In this document: positions 48,301 through 61,415 of the stretch, one piece after another
How positions within the stretch are numbered: the first letter of the stretch is position 1
Layout: each line of letters begins with the position of its first letter
NCBI GenBank assembly: GCA_022410635.1
Contig: JAJVDF010000245.1
Location: forward strand, 1,233,150 to 1,297,149
DNA from: Tretioscincus oriximinensis
Taxonomy: Eukaryota; Chordata; Lepidosauria; Squamata; Gymnophthalmidae
DNA length: 64,000 nt
Reading direction: 5' to 3'
Notes under the pieces: model-generated
Databases searched by the model: none
Told to the model about the DNA's origin: nothing
The model's input: the letters and a program-made list of their open reading frames with translations, nothing else
Position numbers and translations under genes: made by a program

Positions 48301-49900
48301 GTTGTCCTTGGCAACAGAAATTTCAATGTACTGAAATGAAAAGTATGATTAAAAGGATACGACGACCTGACAGGGATAGTACAGGGCAGCCTTCTATTTC
48401 CCACAGAAAATATATAATACTTTTTTGACATCAATTTCATAGAGAATAGACATGGGCTATTCATGAAAGAAAGAAAAAAAAGACACAAATATGTTTCTAA
48501 CTTCAGTACTCTTGTCCCTTAAATGAAACTTATGCCAAAGCCCGTCATGGCTAGATTAATGAGCTTAAGAGCAAGGAATTGCTCAGTCACAATCGCAAGT
48601 AATTTTTATTAAGTATAAATGGCAAAACAATGTAAAAGAAAAAAGAAAAATAAATTTGAAATGCATTTTTTGTCTTGTTCAATCTTGTTTGGGTCCTTAG
48701 TCATAAGATGCACAGTGCTTTTAAAAAAAGTTTTTAACCTAGTTTCTATTGACAGGTAATGTTTTTAAATTCATTTTTATTTTATCCACATATTATATGC
48801 ATAATATGTGCTAAACTTTACATCTTGGTTTACAATTTATTTATTCACTATTTCCCCTCATAACAAGATCTCAAAATTGTAGCCACAGTATCAATACTAT
48901 CTTATCTTACAAATATAAACTTACGTAACTTAAAAATTATAAAATTTAAAGAAGAAAAAATAAGATTAGCCTATTGATATACTATCTAACTGTTTTATGT
49001 TGTTTGCACAACATTACTTTCTTTAAAAATATATTTTCTTTTAAATCCATATTTGAGTGTACAAATAAATGAAAACAAATAAAATTAGCTGACATTCTAT
49101 AATTTTTTAACACTTGGACTGCTCTAAAATTAACTTTTTCAAGCTTACAGTTTTTGCTCTCTAGATCTTCTCTTATGTTTCCATCACAATAGGATGGAGT
49201 TGCAGATATTGTATCAAATTATTGGAACATCTATACCTNATTTCCCATCCCATTCATATACAAAGGAATCAGCTTTAGTTGCTTCCAGAAATTAATACCA
49301 TATTGTATTGTTCTTCTAGCTTTGGGCTCTGATTAGAACATTTGATTCAATTCACAAAGATCTTAAAAGTGGTTAAAATTTACTGGGTGTGAGAAAATAA
49401 TGAAGTTATCAGTTTGATTGGGATTAAAACTTCACATGAAGCAGGTGTCTTGAAGGGGAGCAGCGAACTCAGGCAAGAGAGATACAGGACTCTGAAAAAG
49501 AAAGGACTGAGAAGGTTAGGTACCTGGAGGGAGGGGGGCTAGTTGAAGACAAAACCCTTTTGTTTCAGCCAAGTATAAATATACATAGGATGCAGCAGAA
49601 AAAGCAGGACATCCAGGATTGTATCCATTTTTTTCNAATGGGGTGTTATCTTTATATTTTATCTTTTCTTTAGAGCTTACTTTTCCACAGGTCTGAGATC
49701 AAAATAACTCATAACACAGTAAATAAAAATATTACCATATAGTAACAATGGAAATAATTTCATTTAATCATATCGTCAATAAGCAAAAGAGGGAGAAAAA
49801 TGGCCCAAAAAANTTCTATTCATATGAATTTGTTCAAAACTATGGATCTCAAACTGTGGTCCCTTCCAGATACTGTTTTGAAAAACCAGTTTACTGATAG
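45307..49900. other. AT-rich intergenic stretch
   Basis: No gene is seen. 46778-46860 is a decayed antisense L2 tail (AGAAGGTAACAGGGCAGATAACA). The rest shows no repeat I recognise. Confidence 0.5.
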
Positions 49901-49902
49901 TC

Positions 49903-50075
49903 TAGGCTGACCAGATGACCCCTTTTGGGGTGGTCGTGGTTGAAAATCTGTTTTGGGGGTGCCTCCCGTTTTTTTCTGAGGAAAAAAAAATCTTTTTTTG
50001 AAAAAAAATTCCTCAGAAAAAACTGGGAGGTACCCCCAAAATGGGGTTTCAACCCCCCAAAAAAGGGGTCACCTG
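49903..50075. mobile_element. Foldback DNA element (about 173 bp copy)
   Basis: TAGGCTGACCAGATGACCCC at the left; inner arms GGGGTGCCTCCCGTTTTTT and AAAAACTGGGAGGTACCCCC around an A/T-rich loop. The right terminus ends at GGGGTCACCTGG and lacks the last GTCAGCCTA seen at 39552. Confidence 0.75.
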
Positions 50076-50689
50076 GAAAGTGCTACCAAAAGAAAAATGC
50101 TTCACCTTAGACACTGTCTTCAAGGAAAATATGGTTAGTCAAGGACTACAGGGATGTCAGTCCTGATAGTCCTCTGTAACTTCCCCTAGATCAAATTGAG
50201 TCCAATAGGATGCTTCACTGACAATTGCTGCATTGTGTGTATGTGCCACAGAGAGCAATCCTGGCCTGAATCAAGGAATTTAGATTAAGAATGGAATAAT
50301 AGAAGGCAGGGCATGTTAGGTGCTATCCACTCCTCTGCTATCAAAATGTCAACCAGGAATATTTTTTGGGAGCACACAGAAACTGGTCGTTTTTAAGAGC
50401 TTGGTGAAACGAAGCTGATTTCTACACATCAAGTGAACTGATTCAACCAACCATATGACGAATAGGCAGTCTCCATTTTGGAGCAGGCTCTGAAGCCATT
50501 TTTGTCCAGAGGCTACTCCAATACTTGACTCCATGCAGACAGTGAGAGGCACAACCTCTCAGTGTCCACAAGTCCAGGTGGCACAGGACTATACAGAAAC
50601 ACCAATTGTTTTCTCTGCCAAATAGCAGGTTGAAGCTTCCAGTTAAGATCCTTTCTTTCTTTACTTACTTCTTTACTTATTTATTTATT

Positions 50690-52400
50690 CACTTTTTCAC
50701 TCACTCACCTATAACCGAAGGTCTCAGGGCTTCCAACAATAAAACAACAGTACAAAATTGGCAAATTAAAAACAGTATCTATGTTAGGTGTAAAACAGAC
50801 ACCTATTTTAGGTGTCTAAAAGTGGGAAGAAAAACGACATTTCTTCAACCAAAGACCAGGTTAAAGAGGAGTACCTTTAAAGATCTTCTCAAATAATACA
50901 GTGATAATGACAGACGCACCTTGAGGGGTAGACCATTCCATAGACGGGGGCAACCACCGAGAAGGCCCTTCCCCAGGTTCCCACTCTATTGGCTGTTGAA
51001 AGGGGTGATACAACCAGAAGGGCCTCCCTTGCAGATCTTAAGGCAAGGGCAGGTTGATATGGGAGAAGGCATTCCTTTAGATATNTGGGGCCCAACACCT
51101 TGAAGTAGAAAACTGGAAGCCAGTGCAGCTCTTTCAAAAACTCCATGCAATATTTGTTTAGTCAGTCATTCTCGTCAGCAGTCTAGCTACTGTATTTCGA
51201 ACCAATTTCATGGGCAGCCCGATATAGAGTGTATTACAATAGTCCAATCTGGAAGTTAGCAGAGCACGGATTACTGTGGCTAAATCATTCTTGTTCATAA
51301 GTGGCCATAACTGGCGAACCAGATGTGGATGGAAGTAGGCACTCCTGACCACTGCCTCCACCTGATTTTCAAGTATCATCGCAGGGTCTAGGAGCACCCC
51401 CAGATTTTGCACCCATCCATTATTGGGCAATTTTACTCTATCAAGGACAAACCCAAGATGCTCCAACACACAGCACCTCCATCTGGTCTGGATTCAGCTT
51501 CAACTTATTGGTCCCCATGCAGCCCATCACTGCTTTTAGGCATCTATAATTACTTCAACCATCTCTCCTGGTTCAGATGAAACAGAGAGATAGGAGGGTT
51601 TTTTTTTTTTTTTATTTGTACTTATATCCCGCTCTATACCTGAAGGTCTCAGGGCAGCTAACCATAGGGTGGCGCACATAGCTTTTGTTGCTTTCTCCAC
51701 AACAAACACCCTGTGAAGTAGATGGAGCTGAGAGAGTTCTAAAGAACTTTGACTGGCCCAAGGTCACCCAGCTGGCTTTCATGGAGGAGTGGGGAATCGA
51801 ACCGGGAGGCTCTCAGATGCAAGTCCATCACTCTAACCACTACACCAAATTGGCTCTCATAATGATGGGGAATCCCACATGTGAGCTCCCAGGGTGTCGA
51901 GCAAGATTCCTCCACCACTCTCTGGAAGCAGCCTTGGAGATAGGAGTGTAGCCACTGCAATGCAGTGTCACAAACTCCTAAACCCCTTAACTCTCCAGGA
52001 TGATACTATGGCCAATGGTATAAAAAGCTGCTGAGAAGTCCAGGAGAACCAATAGAGTTGCATTGCCCCCATCCCTCTCCCAGAGAAGGTCATCAACCAG
52101 GGCAACCAAGGTGATTTTTCATGCCAGGACAAGGCCTCAAGCCAGATTGAAATGGGTCTAAATAAGCAGGTTTTCCAAACAAACCTGCAGTTGACCAGCC
52201 ACGGCCTCCTGTGGGTATATTGGCCACCAGGCGGTAGTTGTTTAGCTCTTCTGGGTCCAGGGAAGGCTTATTGAGGAGAGGGTGCACCAGTGCCACTTTA
52301 AGAGTCTGTGGGACCACTGCATCCCTCAAAGAAGCATTCATCACTCCCTGGAGCCACCCAGTCATACCCTGCCTAGCTGGCTTTTATCATGGGCACGAAG
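50690..52400 (-). mobile_element. L2 LINE, antisense, with SINE insertion and internal loss
   Basis: On the minus strand the order is GWLQGVMNASLRDAVVPQTL and NNYRLVANIP (52093-52365), YLQGCFQRVV...LTCGIP (51860-51960), then after a SINE EHLGFVLDRVKLPN and DLATVIRALLTSRLDYCNTL (51158-51469), and LKELHWLPVFYFKVL... GRAFSVVAPV (50889-51146), with the 3'UTR at 50700-50880. Each block matches the L2 at the window start. The segment carrying the catalytic YADD is absent at the SINE site. The copy is inactive. Confidence 0.85.
51598..51856 (-). mobile_element. tRNA-derived SINE (copy 6) nested in the antisense L2
   Basis: Reverse-complement member with a long T-run instead of (TTTA)n, then TATCCCGCTCTATACCTGAAG, ACATAGCTTTTGTTGC, reversed B box GGAATCGAACCGG and terminal AAATTGGCTC. 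It lies in the same orientation as the L2 that hosts it. Confidence 0.92.
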
Positions 52401-55400
52401 TTGGCCAAACCCCAACAAGCAGCTTGTCCACATCATCAGTCTCTTCCTCTTCTCCTTCATTCATTCATGGCAGGATTCATACTGTCAATCAACAGGAAGT
52501 AATCCAAAGTGGGTATATTAGGGAACAAAGAATAACAGGAAGAACTCTCAAAATTCTTCCTACTATCCCATCATGGTGAAATGGGTTGTACCATAAGAGT
52601 CCAACGTAGTCAATATTTCACTTCAAGGTTAGCCAAACTCTCCATGATCCATTCTACTTAGTGAAGTCAGTTTTCATCTGAGTTTATATAGAATTAGAGC
52701 CTTACAGTGTCTTACCAACATTAGTTCTTCCTATCTTTACTTATGTCCCATTATTTGTTATTTTTAGATGCTTTATTTTCTGCCCTACTAGAATAGTAGG
52801 CATCAGTCCCAACTATCTAATGGACATGAATCCATTCATGGAGTTGTTTGTATCAAGGGCTACCAAAATACCTTGTGATAAGGACCTTTCGAGTTAAAAC
52901 ATCGTCCATCTGCCAAAGTCACCTAATTATCCTGCCAGGCTTGAACCAATCTGCAGCATCTACCTACCCTATGAAGAACCATTAGCTCACTTTTGCAGGA
53001 TGACGCTTCCTCTTCTTTAAAATACTTGGGTGATCTGAAGCTCTTTACCTTCAATAATTACATTTTCCTTGATTTTAATAGTTATAGATCTTTTTTAACC
53101 AAGGATTGACATTATTTTCAGCATATCTCAAGAATACTTATTTTCCAAAATGAAAGACTTTCCCTGCAAATCTTACAGAATATAACTAGTTCAACTGGAT
53201 AGTGACAAGAAACAGGAATGAGCATTTCTACACTATGCGTGACCCTGGTTATTATTGCCTTGTTAGGGAAATATTTCACTGATCTCTATACTAAATAATT
53301 TGCAATATGCACTTGTATTTCATGAATGCTGCAGCCTTCACAAAGGGGAAGCTGCAAATACTTTGTGACATATTCCATTTGTTGGCTGGCAATTGCAAAA
53401 CCCCAAAACATATTATGACTCATGTCAGCTATAAAAATAACACCACAAATTACAACCTAAATGAAATTATGTAGCAATTATCATTTGGGAGTCCATTTTA
53501 ATCCATTTCAGATTTACTGTTAACTTGCTAGGGAGCTGGTTTTTTACACCTAGAGATCTGATATCAGGTCAGGCAATTACAGGCTACTGTGGCCCTTTGA
53601 ATTGCTTTCTTCGCAATCATTGCTATTATAATACCAGCAATCTACATTGCTGGGCATTCTGCATAGTGTCCTAACCCAACAGTGTGTTACTTTCCAAATA
53701 AATTTGATTTTTGTAGTTTGAAATTTGACAAGAAGCTTTAAAAAAGCCAACATGTGGCATCGATTATGGGAAGGCAGTAAGCACACAGGTTAAAAGTGCA
53801 GCACCACAGCTCACACTTTCTTTTTAACTTCCTAATGTCTCTGACCTCTTTGTACAAAAGTACTTTAATCAACATTATATATATAATATTCTAGTCTCAC
53901 TATTTAGCAGGCTGTAAAAAATGTTTGTCCATCAATTATAGGCATCAAGTTGATATGCTCCAGGACCAAGGGCCATTTAAGTTTGCAATTAAAACGGAGA
54001 GGGATTGGGGGTAACCCAGGGAAAATAAAGATAATGCAATGTATTTCAGTGTATGCAAGCAGAAAGAATAAATATTAATTACGTAAAAGCAGTTCAAGCA
54101 ATTATTTCAGGAATCTGGATTGTCATGGAAGATGCATTTGAATTGCATAAGTATAATTTTTTGTTCCAATATATCAAACTCTTGCTATAATAAATATTAC
54201 CACAATAGCCAATAACTACAAGATTGTTCCAGTCATATAACTTGGGCTAGATAAATTTGGGGTCAGATTTCATTTTAAGGCCCTAATACACTGTTGGAAC
54301 AATGACCTGCATCTGGCTACCAATAGCTAGTATGAGACATGGGTCAGTGCACATAAGTGCTCCATTTGTAACCATAAAAGCAAGATAATGTATAGGATGC
54401 TAAACCACTGTTTTACATTCACTTCACCTTCTGTGGAAATTGATGGTCCATGTTCATTCAAGGAGGATAGGAAGAGAGTGGTCATTTAGAAACTTGATGT
54501 TTAGCCTGGCAACAGGCACTTTTAAAGCTTCTTTTGTTTCAAATTACTTTGAGCTTGTGAATAAGTTAGATCAAGTTAGATAAGTGTTTTTTAGACCAAA
54601 ACACTAGAAGAAAACGCTACCACCTAATTATTAAAATGTATTGCTGTAGGATCTTCTTGCTTCAAGATAACACTTTAATAATTTAATATGGCACTTTTAA
54701 TCACCATGTTCTTTGTTTAACAAAAGCTGCCTCCAGACAGCAAGAGACAGTGTGGGATCTATACAAAATCCTATGGTTGCTACTCCCCACTCCGCCCCAC
54801 CCCAGAGGCACGAAACTATCTTGGACTTACTTTGCCATCTAATAAGAACCTTCAAGTTCCTACCAGAAGTCAAGAACTTAGCCAATTCCTTCCTTAATTT
54901 TATGCACTTAGCTAATTTCTAGTAGCCCCAGTTAAGAAGATTTCAGAAGGTGCTAACCAGATAGCATTGCTTCTTGCATCTGGAAGAGTGGGAGTGGCAA
55001 TACTGTTGCTGGGTTTCCCATAATGTTACCCTCAAAGTTCTGGCCCCATAAATCAGAAATGTATTTATTTATTTATTTATTTATTTATTTACATTTCTAT
55101 GCCACCCTATACCTGAAGGTCTCAGGGCGGTTAACAATAAAATCACAATTCACACATTAAAAGCAGCCACCTATAATGAAAAGCCAAGAATATGCCTGGC
55201 ACTTCCAATACAGTGCCAAATCAATTGTGAGTTTTATAATTTTCTTGAGGCAGCCAGATCACATTATGGTAAGTTTTCCATTCATCCCTCTTGCATGCAA
55301 GATATTGTTGTGGAAGAAGTAATTATTTCCTTCTAAAAATACTTTAAATTTAATTGACTGTTAAGCTGCATCCACATATTGCGTCTATAACGCCTGTTCT

Positions 55401-56795
55401 CGTGTACTCAATCCACAAAACCGAGAAATATGGCTTATAAGGAAACTCTGCTGTGAAAATCTTTTTTACTTAAAAACTTGGTTTATCAGGTATAATGCTA
55501 TGCTTGAGTAGAAAAACAGTAAACCTGTCTATCACATCAAGTGTTGCAATGACTAAAGTTAGGTTTTAAAGTCAGTCTTGATACAGCCTCAGGTTTAGGA
55601 GACCATATTGTTGCAACTTGTCTGTGTTCTGGTAGAGATTGAAATATAAATAAAATAAAATAAATAAAACAACAGCTCTTCTTTAATAAATTGTTATGGG
55701 TGAGTGATTCAAATGACGATATGTGAAGGCTAGCTGGCAGGATAGAATGGACAATCCACATCTATTCTAGTGATGAGATATCAAGGCCACTGTTTCCAGT
55801 AGCAACCTGAACAATAAAGGGTTTCCTTCTCAGGAACTGTTTGTTGGCTTTCATAAACAAAAGGTCTATAAAAGTAAGATTCACTTGGCCAATAATTGGG
55901 CTTGTAGTTTCCATAGTAGCACCATACCACCCTCTGAATGAAGGCATGTATATATAATGTTTTCCCTTCAGAAATAATGATGAAATCCATTATTTTTCTC
56001 AGTGTTTTGTTTTATTCTATATAATGCTTTATGAGCCTGCTCACACATGTGCTTTTAAACCATGAAAAGGACTGGGTAAACCATATTATATATATATTAG
56101 ACATCCCTGCTCTAGCATTCATAAAAATGAAAAGAAATGAAAAATATATAGAAAATCAATTCAAAAATAATACTGGCCACCATCTCCAGACTGAATCATG
56201 AATATATATATATATTCTGAGCTAGATCACTGTCTTAAGCATTGTTGTATGGGCTTGGTCTATGTCAAGCAATCTTGCCCATTAATTACAGATATCACTC
56301 TTCTTTTAACAAGATTTCAAGAGAACTGGGCATGGATCTGTTAATCAGAGGACAAACAATAAGGGAGAACTGTTGCTGCCAGGCTATTAGGATCATTCAA
56401 CTGTCAGGTGCCTTGATGCGCAACAATGGTTGTGATACAGCAATACTCTTCTTGTGTTGTTGCAATAATTTGCTGTATAACATCACTATGCTCAGAAGCT
56501 CAGCAGAGAAGTTAGACTTCCTTATACATAGTATATCCAGGAATTTCTCTTTATGAATCCACATACTGAGAACTGAATATCTCCATGTATATTGAGTCCT
56601 ACATGAAGACTCGTTGCTGCAGATTTGGACTTATGGTGATTGCTTCTCCCTGCAAGGATGAGAGACCCATTCAAATGGTCTGCCCATGGAGACTTATGGA
56701 ATCTGAGCGATTCCTGAATGCTCTGGGGAATTTTCCAGTTGGCATGGAGCCTCCGGCTGAGGCTCTGGTCTCTCTCTGGAATCATGAGATGACTG
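52401..56795. other. Intergenic stretch
   Basis: No gene is seen. 55055-55145 is an antisense L2 3' tail ((TTTA)n, CACCCTATACCTGAAGGTCTC, AGGGCGGTTAACAATAAAATC). The rest is AT-rich without a family I recognise. Confidence 0.5.
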
Positions 56796-56799
56796 CAAG

Positions 56800-57010
56800 G
56801 AAGCAGATATAGATTAGATATCAGAAAAAAACTTTCTGACAGTAAAGGTGATAAACCAGTAGAACAGATGGCCACAAGAGTTGGTGAGTTCTCTTTCACT
56901 GGAAGTCTTCACACAGAGGCTCAACAAACATCTATCTGGGATGGTTTAGTGAAACCTGCATTGAGCAGGGGGTCGGATCTGCTAAATCTCCACTCATCCG
57001 TAAGGCCTCT
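56800..57010 (+). mobile_element. CR1 LINE 3' fragment
   Basis: AGATATCAGAAAAAAACTTTC, GGTGATAAACCAGTAGAACAG, TTCACTGGAAGTCTTCACAC, AGGCTCAACAAACATCTATC and GGGATGGTTTAGTGAAACC form the usual CR1 3' order; the reverse of the same text is at 12000-12160. Confidence 0.75.
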
Positions 57011-57611
57011 TAAGGGAGGTGTCTCGATTTTGACTGCATAGCATGCCTACTGAGGAGCAGAACAGTCACCAAGGCCTTGGATAGGAAAGCAAAGAAGAAT
57101 GCACCCTCATGCTGAATTTTTATGCCTTCCTAAGATTAGCATGGTATGATTGCTGCACCGTTCAACAGCACTCATGGCATCTTAACGTTAGGAAACCACA
57201 GAAAAATAGGTACACTTCAGACATGCCTATATATTCTGTGCCATACAGTAATTAATTGGCACAGAACAAATGCTCGATCACAGAAAGCAGCAACTCCATA
57301 TACGCAAATGTTACATATCCAGGAATTTCACAATGGTGAAATCCCTAGATATCTTGCATCATTCGCCACCTGGCTGATAAGGTCAGTGTGTGTTCTTAGC
57401 ACTGCTGCCACTGTCTTGTGGACAGATGACTGATCATCATAGTTAATGCAATGCTGTGAAATCATGCATCTGGACATACCTGGACTTGTCTGTCTCAAGG
57501 GACCTCCACCAGATGACATTTTTGGGAAGCGATGGCAACCAAGATGGTGAGATTAATGCAAACTTTGAAATGCTTTTATCATTATATAGTGATGATCATG
57601 TAAAATATCCT

Positions 57612-57987
57612 TTGTCTGAGAACAGACAAAGGAAAGTATTTTTTCACCCAGAGGGTCATCGGCCTGTGGAATTTACTTCCTGAAGAGGTAGTGGTAGCTA
57701 ACAGCTTGGATAGTTNNAAGNNAGGACNAGACAGGTTTATGGACACTAAGGGTATAAATGGATACTAAGATAGTTGTCTGGATGTAGCCTCCGGGATGGA
57801 GCAACAGGCAGGACTCTTGAAATACCATTTGCAGGGAGTCACGAACAGGAGCAGCATATTTTGCTTTCTTCTGTTCGGACTGCCCAGGTGCATCTGGTGG
57901 GCCTCTGTGTGACACAGAATGCTGGACTCGATGGGCTGTGGCCTGATCCAGTATGGCTCTTCTTATGTTCTTATGTTCTTATGTTTA
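57612..57987 (+). mobile_element. CR1-group LINE 3' end (well preserved)
   Basis: Starts in the RT C-terminus (AAAGTATTTTTTCACCCAGAG...) and runs to GCCTGATCCAGTATGGCTCT and a (TTCTTATG)n tail at 57957-57985. It contains a cluster of undetermined bases at 57716-57728. Least diverged of the four plus/minus copies of this end. Confidence 0.9.
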
Positions 57988-57989
57988 GA

Positions 57990-59985
57990 TTTGCAGTGTA
58001 CAGGTCTGCTACGCCAAAGCTGCCAAGGTTTTCATAAGGGAGCAATAAAGCTTTCTTTGCATTAAGTATCTAAGCACATAAACATTTTAACGAACTGGCT
58101 TTTTACAGGTCATTGAAAAGCTTCCAGTCTTCTGCAATACAAATCACTCCTCTGTCACACTTGGTCTTCTCATACGATGCTTATATTTCAAGTTACCAAA
58201 TGGCTAATTAAACAGCAGAACCAGCTGAAGCCCAGCATTAAACAGAGTTCATAAGAGATTTTTGGCTCACATTTCTAGTAATTTTATATAGGGATCGTCA
58301 GCGGAATACTTTCAGATTGGATCTAACCTCTTTCCTGCCTTTTCATGACGTACCCTCTCTCTTTTTCCTTCATCCATATTTTATTTATTTCTTTACAGGG
58401 ATTCCTACCAAAGAATTCTTGGACTCTAGCCTTGCGCTCATAACTGTTACATCACTAGAAGGTCTTCAATTTAAAGGTAGCTCCATCATTGCAGTTCTAC
58501 AAGGTACTTCCTTCGGAGGATGGTAAAATTTTGCATGCTTCATCATAGGGATGGTAAATATCCTGTCACCCTCTTTACAAGGAATATGGAGCCATTGTGG
58601 GCACAGAGTTTCAGGCTGTATTCAGAGAGGGTATGTTTCAAACTATTTGGCCATGGATCCTCATTCAGCAATCTTGAGTCAATCATAGATAGAATCCATG
58701 TGGCATAAAATAAAGTAGCTGGGAGAAGCCTGAGCAGCATAGCACTTATGTATAGCATACTGCCTGTTCTCCATTCCACCCTAGAAGATGGCAAATGTGT
58801 CCAAATGCAGAGCATGAAAAGGTGTTTGCAGCCCTTTTCAGGTTACTGTTTCTGAAATTCCTGAACTACGTCCCCCAGCCTTCCACTCCCAGCTCTAGTG
58901 ACCCAAATTGATTGCTGACAGTTGCTAACAGTTGGACACTGCTGTACTCCTATAATGTGTTCAAGCAAAGCTTCAAGGTAAACAAATTTCATTCCCCTGC
59001 TTTGGACCAGAAAGGGCATGACAATATTTTCCAGAGGGGCCTTACACATTCTTCCCTCAGATAACTTTGCAAAAATAGACTAAAGGCAAACTTTGGTACC
59101 ACCTAGGTTGGAAAAGCTGCTTCTCTCTGGTTTAAGAAAGTATAAATGGATTCAGTATCACCAAACAATCACAATATTTCCATACCGTTAGTGGTCTGTC
59201 ACACAAAGAGAAAACTGGGGACAGTAAGTGGCAGATTGGCAAGCCTGAGAGTAAGGTATCGTTCATTATCATTGAAAAGTCTCCCTAAGCAGGTATTTAT
59301 TTTAAAATGAGCCAAAGGCAGGAATGAATTATTCAAAATTAACTTCAATGCACAACTCTTTGAATAATTAATACACATTAATGGCAAACATGTTGATGAA
59401 GTATAGTCAACTTTTCACAAGAAGATGGAAAGCACTAAATATTTATTATTATCTTGTGTATGTGTATGTATATTTCTATATAATTAAAATGGCTGCCCAT
59501 TCATGAATGCCTTCACTTCTTGAGATTGTGATTGGATGTGCTGGTCCAACATGGGTCAACCAAACAGATTCCCAGGATGTGAGATGGAAGCAGTGCATAG
59601 CGCAACATCTGAAACAGCAGACACAGCAGTTTCAGTTGCAGTCCAGAAACCAAATGGACACCTGCAGTTGAGTTGGCAGCAAAAATGTCTGAACAGTATT
59701 TACCAGTTGTACAAGTCTCTGGGCAAAGTCGAAGAGCCAACCAGATGAACAGCCACTTGAAGACAGAAAAGCTCTCTGAGTAACAACCAAAAAGGCACTT
59801 GCAACTACTGTCATTTAGGATGCAACCTGGGAGCCCAGTGGCTCCCAAGTAGATGCCAAGAGACCTCGAGAAGTTAGTGGTCAGATTGTCAGTACAGGTT
59901 TCCAGATAAAGCGCAGGAGTTGAGCAAATGCTCAGAGTCTGGGAGACAAGCAATTGCCAGGAGCTAGCATACAGTCTCCTACCAT
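57990..59985. other. Intergenic stretch, no gene seen
   Basis: Short open frames only, including 59513-59953 minus (146 codons), which shows no domain signal. Confidence 0.4.
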
Positions 59986-59989
59986 TAGT

Positions 59990-60252
59990 GGGAGGAGGAG
60001 AAAAAGTTGGAAGAATGAGGAACAGGGGGAGAAAAGGATGAGGGGGAGAAGGAAGAGGAAAGAGGAGAAAGAGGAAAAAGAGATGGGAGAAAGAAAAAGA
60101 TAAAGGAGAGAGAAGGAACTGGAGAAGGCGAGGAAGGTGGAGGATAAGAAAGAGGGGAGGAGGAAGTGCTAAAATTTGATAAGCAGGTGGGGAGGAGGTG
60201 GAGGAAGAAGAAAAAATGGCAGGGAAGGCAGGAGACGAGAAGGAAGAAAAAA
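59990..60252. repeat. Purine-rich GGAGAA tract
   Basis: About 260 bp dominated by A/G on the plus strand (GAGGAGAAAAAGTTGGAAG..., GGTGGAGGAAGAAGAAAA), with a few pyrimidine interruptions. Confidence 0.9.
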
Positions 60253-60654
60253 ATAAACTATAACACTGTTAATCATTTTAGTGACCTAATCAGTGAAACC
60301 AAATTTGAAAAAGTATAAAATTCAAAACTATTCCATTCCCCTCACTTTGCAAAATTCTATGCAAATTCACTGATATGCAAATTCTATTTTAGAATTGCAC
60401 CCAAATATATGTATTTATGTATTTTTCTGTCTGAACCATAAATAAAACCATTTGCATGTATTTATGAACATCTTCATATGTGACCCATCAACATTTTTTC
60501 TTTGCTTATTTACAGTTGAAGCAATCACCCAACTATGTTAATCAAGGCTTTGCATCCTACCTTGCCACATCCTGCTTGAAAGATAAGTGGGAGAAAGGAA
60601 GGGGACAGGTTGGGGAAGGAGAGCTGTAGGATGTTAAAGTGCATTAGGGAAGTG

Positions 60655-60768
60655 TGATGTCAGGTTAAGAGAGGAAGGATAGGAGAATGGAAGAGATGCA
60701 TGGGAAAGATGCAGGGGAAGGGAGGAGAGGGGAGAAGGGGAGAGAGAGAAAGAGAGGGAGGGATTATG
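60655..60768. repeat. Second purine-rich tract
   Basis: GGAAGGATAGGAGAATGGAAG through GGAGAAGGGGAGAGAGAGAA; mostly A/G on the plus strand, 400 bp from the first. Confidence 0.85.
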
Positions 60769-60926
60769 CAGTCCTTCCACAGTCCAACAGCTCATTTGAA
60801 TGGGCATTCCACTTGTATACGAATATTCTAAACAGAGCATTATTCTGGAATAAACAGATACAGCAGGATAAGTAAACAATGCAGTGTAGTTCTGTTTTTA
60901 GGCTGCGTGCACTGACATTTACTTAC

Positions 60927-61007
60927 CTAGTTCTTGGCAAGATGTTCCAACATCTTCGCTGCCCAGCCATCCGCCTTAATGGAGTTTTGCTAGGCTTCAC
61001 CATGCAC
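60927..61007 (-). other. Exon-like segment, 81 nt
   Basis: Minus strand: acceptor AACATTTTCCAG| and donor AACTAG|GTAAGT flank one open frame containing MVKPSKTPLRRMAGQRRCW. It has one leading and two trailing bases. It lies 114 bp upstream (plus coordinates) of the CR1 3' end and could be a non-coding exon. Unidentified. Confidence 0.2.
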
Positions 61008-61120
61008 CTGGAAAATGTTGCAATACAAAAGGAACCTCCTATCGCAGATATTTTCTAGAAGCATGGCAAATACAACCTCCATTTTAAGTCTACTTGCAGC
61101 CCTGCTGTATGTCGCGCCAT

Positions 61121-61355
61121 CATAAGAACATAAGAACCTAAGAAGAGCCATACTGGATCAGGCCACAGCCCATCAAGTCCAGCATTCTGTGTCACACAGA
61201 GTCCCACCAGATGCACCTGCGCAGTCCAAACAGAGGAAAGCAAAATATGCATCTGTTCATGACTCCCTGCAAATGGCATTTCAGAAGTCCTGCCTGTTGC
61301 TCCATCCCGGAGGCAACATCCAGACATCCATCCTAGTATCCATTTATACCCTCGT
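61121..61355 (-). mobile_element. CR1-group LINE 3' end (antisense)
   Basis: Begins with the reversed tail CATAAGAACATAAGAACCTA, then GAGCCATACTGGATCAGGCC, AGATGCACCTGCGCAGTCC and GCTCCATCCCGGAGGCAAC. Same family as 57612-57987. Confidence 0.88.
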
Positions 61356-61415
61356 GAAGAGACAAACAACACAAGAAGACTTCAGCCAGCAGGATTGCAG
61401 AATCACAGCTCGGGC

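Noticed and set aside
59513..59953. 146-codon minus-strand open frame
   Set aside because: It shows no recognisable domain, no promoter or splice context, and a Cys-rich composition expected of random frames here.
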